Source: Pseudanabaena sp. M085S1SP2A07QC (GTDB taxonomy: Bacteria; Cyanobacteriota; Cyanobacteriia; Pseudanabaenales; Pseudanabaenaceae). From it: a DNA stretch of 64,000 nt. How positions within the stretch are numbered: position 1 is the stretch's first letter; each line of letters starts with the position of its first letter. Position numbers and translations under genes: made by a program. The stretch is taken from positions 1 to 64,000 of the forward strand of contig JADBWK010000090.1 of assembly GCA_020404895.1 (NCBI GenBank), written 5' to 3'. Of the stretch, positions 62,787-64,000 are shown in pieces. The notes under the pieces were generated by a model. It made no database searches. It saw nothing but the letters and a program-made list of their open reading frames with translations, and was not told the origin of the DNA.

Positions 62787-63830
62787 ATGGATAGTACAAT
62801 CAGTCTTGAGATTATTGAGGTCGTTGAACAAGCGGCGATCGCATCTTCTAAGTGGATGGGTTTGGGCAAAAAAGACGAAGCCGACGAAGCCGCAGTTGAA
62901 GCAATGCGCGAACGTATGAACAAGATTCATATGCGCGGACGGATCGTCATCGGTGAAGGTGAACGTGACGAAGCACCTATGCTATATATCGGCGAAGAAG
63001 TTGGTATCTGCACACAGGCAAATGCTGCCGAGTTCTGCACAATCGAAGAATTACAGGAAATCGATATCGCTGTTGACCCTTGCGAAGGGACAAACCTTGT
63101 TGCTTACGGCCAAAATGGCTCGATGGCAGTTCTAGCCATCTCTGAGCGTGGCGGTTTGTTCCAAGCTCCCGACTTTTATATGGATAAACTAGCTGCACCA
63201 CCTGCGGCAAAAGGACATGTCGATATTCGCAACACACCTACCAAAAATCTACAAATTCTTTCTGACTGTTTGGGTCGTGCGATCGAAGAGTTAGTTGTTG
63301 TCGTTATGGATCGTCCCCGACACAAAGGCTTGATCGCTGAAATCCGTGCTGCTGGCGCTCGTGTACGTTTGATCAGCGATGGTGATGTATCGGCAGCAAT
63401 TTGCTGTGGTTTTTCTGGTACAAACATCCATGCTTTGATGGGTATCGGTGCTGCTCCTGAAGGTGTAATCTCCGCAGCTGCAATGCGTTGCTTGGGTGGA
63501 CATTTCCAAGGTCGTCTAGTCTATGACCCTGCCGAAGTTAATACTCCTGAAAGTGCTAGCTGGACGCGTGAAGGCAACTTGGCTCGTCTCAAGGAAATGG
63601 GCATCACTGATGGCGATAAAGTCTATGATGCAAACGAATTGGCTTGCGGCAAAGACGTCTTGTTTGCTGGGTGTGGTATTACCCCTGGCACTTTGATGGA
63701 AGGCGTACGTTTCTTTGCTGGCGGTTGCCGTACACAATCTTTGGTTATTTCAACTCAATCTAAGACTGCTCGTTTCGTTGACACCATTCACTTGACAAGC
63801 GACAAACCTAAAACGATTAATCTGCGCTAA
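62787..63830 (+). CDS. glpX: Class II fructose-1,6-bisphosphatase / sedoheptulose-1,7-bisphosphatase
   Basis: The cyanobacterial Calvin-cycle dual FBPase/SBPase. [67 protein letters not shown] (metal and substrate loop) and [24 protein letters not shown] are present. 347 residues. It has its own upstream region and is divergent from purF. Confidence 0.97.
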   Translation: MDSTISLEIIEVVEQAAIASSKWMGLGKKDEADEAAVEAMRERMNKIHMRGRIVIGEGERDEAPMLYIGEEVGICTQANAAEFCTIEELQEIDIAVDPCEGTNLVAYGQNGSMAVLAISERGGLFQAPDFYMDKLAAPPAAKGHVDIRNTPTKNLQILSDCLGRAIEELVVVVMDRPRHKGLIAEIRAAGARVRLISDGDVSAAICCGFSGTNIHALMGIGAAPEGVISAAAMRCLGGHFQGRLVYDPAEVNTPESASWTREGNLARLKEMGITDGDKVYDANELACGKDVLFAGCGITPGTLMEGVRFFAGGCRTQSLVISTQSKTARFVDTIHLTSDKPKTINLR

Positions 63831-63880
63831 TTATATAGAACTACAATCGCCGTAGGCTCTAAAAATATAAAGCCAAAAAG

Positions 63881-63922
63881 ATTAGAGGCAGCGCTTTGCG
63901 CTGCCTCTAATCTTTTTGGCTT
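63881..63922. repeat. Palindromic repeat after glpX
   Basis: AAAGCCAAAAAGATTAGAGG..CAGCGC / GCGCTGCCTCTAATCTTTTTGGCTTT with loop TTT; it may also terminate glpX. Confidence 0.75.
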
Positions 63923-63928
63923 TATATC

Positions 63929-64000
63929 AATTCACGAAAGTGTGACAACTCTTTTGTGAATTAAAGAAAAACCCAGTAAGGGTTTTAAAATCACAAAATG
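63929..64000. repeat. CAATTCAC unit and following repeat at the window edge
   Basis: CAATTCACGAAAGTGTGACAACTCTTTTGTGAATT followed by AAACCCAGTAAGGGTTTTAAAAT, the same order as at 26374-26455. Confidence 0.65.

Overview
The window is chromosomal DNA of a cyanobacterium. It carries psaE, psbZ, petC-petA, a class II FBPase/SBPase, SigG with its anti-sigma protein, a DUF3155 protein, an RNase E with the cyanobacterial arginine-rich tail, kinase-GUN4 and kinase-FGE fusions, large pentapeptide-repeat proteins, and a very high density of the HIP1 octamer GCGATCGC. AT-rich intergenic palindromes and gene content suggest a thin filamentous lineage such as Pseudanabaena; that placement is inference.

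Layout. 0.2-3.9 kb: sugar transferase, holA, aroB, infC. 4-9.1 kb: lipoprotein, DUF2301 membrane protein, methyltransferase, small DUF4090-like protein, L,D-transpeptidase, psaE, mutM. 9.2-18.4 kb: DUF3782 nuclease-like gene cut by an IS1-like remnant, ychF, a tiny ORF with an ideal ribosome-binding site, ClC transporter-USP protein, Uma2 protein, M3 oligopeptidase, HepT-like protein, cobA. 18.7-22.4 kb: two pentapeptide-repeat genes, then pyrH-frr. 22.4-31.9 kb: petC-petA, a Ser/Thr kinase, rne, tandem histidine phosphatase (apparently CTG start), psbZ, ribH. 31.9-40.9 kb: Rrf2 regulator, small membrane protein, sigG/anti-sigma, pgm, a four-gene minus-strand cluster ending in mobA, livF. 40.9-47.7 kb: kinase-lobe/FGE fusion, tRNA-His, then the most unusual locus. 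47.7-64 kb: restriction-modification gene with a nested DUF559 cassette, lipA, DUF3155, nrdR, kinase-GUN4, P-type ATPase, ArsC/Spx-like protein, VOC protein, purF, glpX.

The outstanding locus is at 42.7-47.7 kb. One gene fuses a Leu/Ile/Val-type periplasmic binding protein to a pentameric ligand-gated ion channel (Cys-loop family). It is followed by a double-Cache/HAMP receptor with no cytoplasmic output domain, whose end overlaps the start of a second, separate pentameric channel gene. Both channels have Pro-Arg at -1'/0', Leu at 9' and Pro at 23' of the pore helix by my hand alignment. The cluster looks like an amino-acid- or small-molecule-gated ion-channel sensory system. The 3.2-kb restriction-modification gene next to it is bracketed by a second copy of the last 60 bp of the channel gene, with three differences that are all synonymous.

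The window is also rich in palindromic intergenic repeats. A 108-bp MITE-like element occurs twice in opposite orientation. A wider family shares conserved outer arms (AAACCCAA / TTGGGTTT) around stems whose sequence differs in every copy although pairing is kept. No rRNA operon, CRISPR array or complete insertion sequence was seen; one tRNA gene was found.
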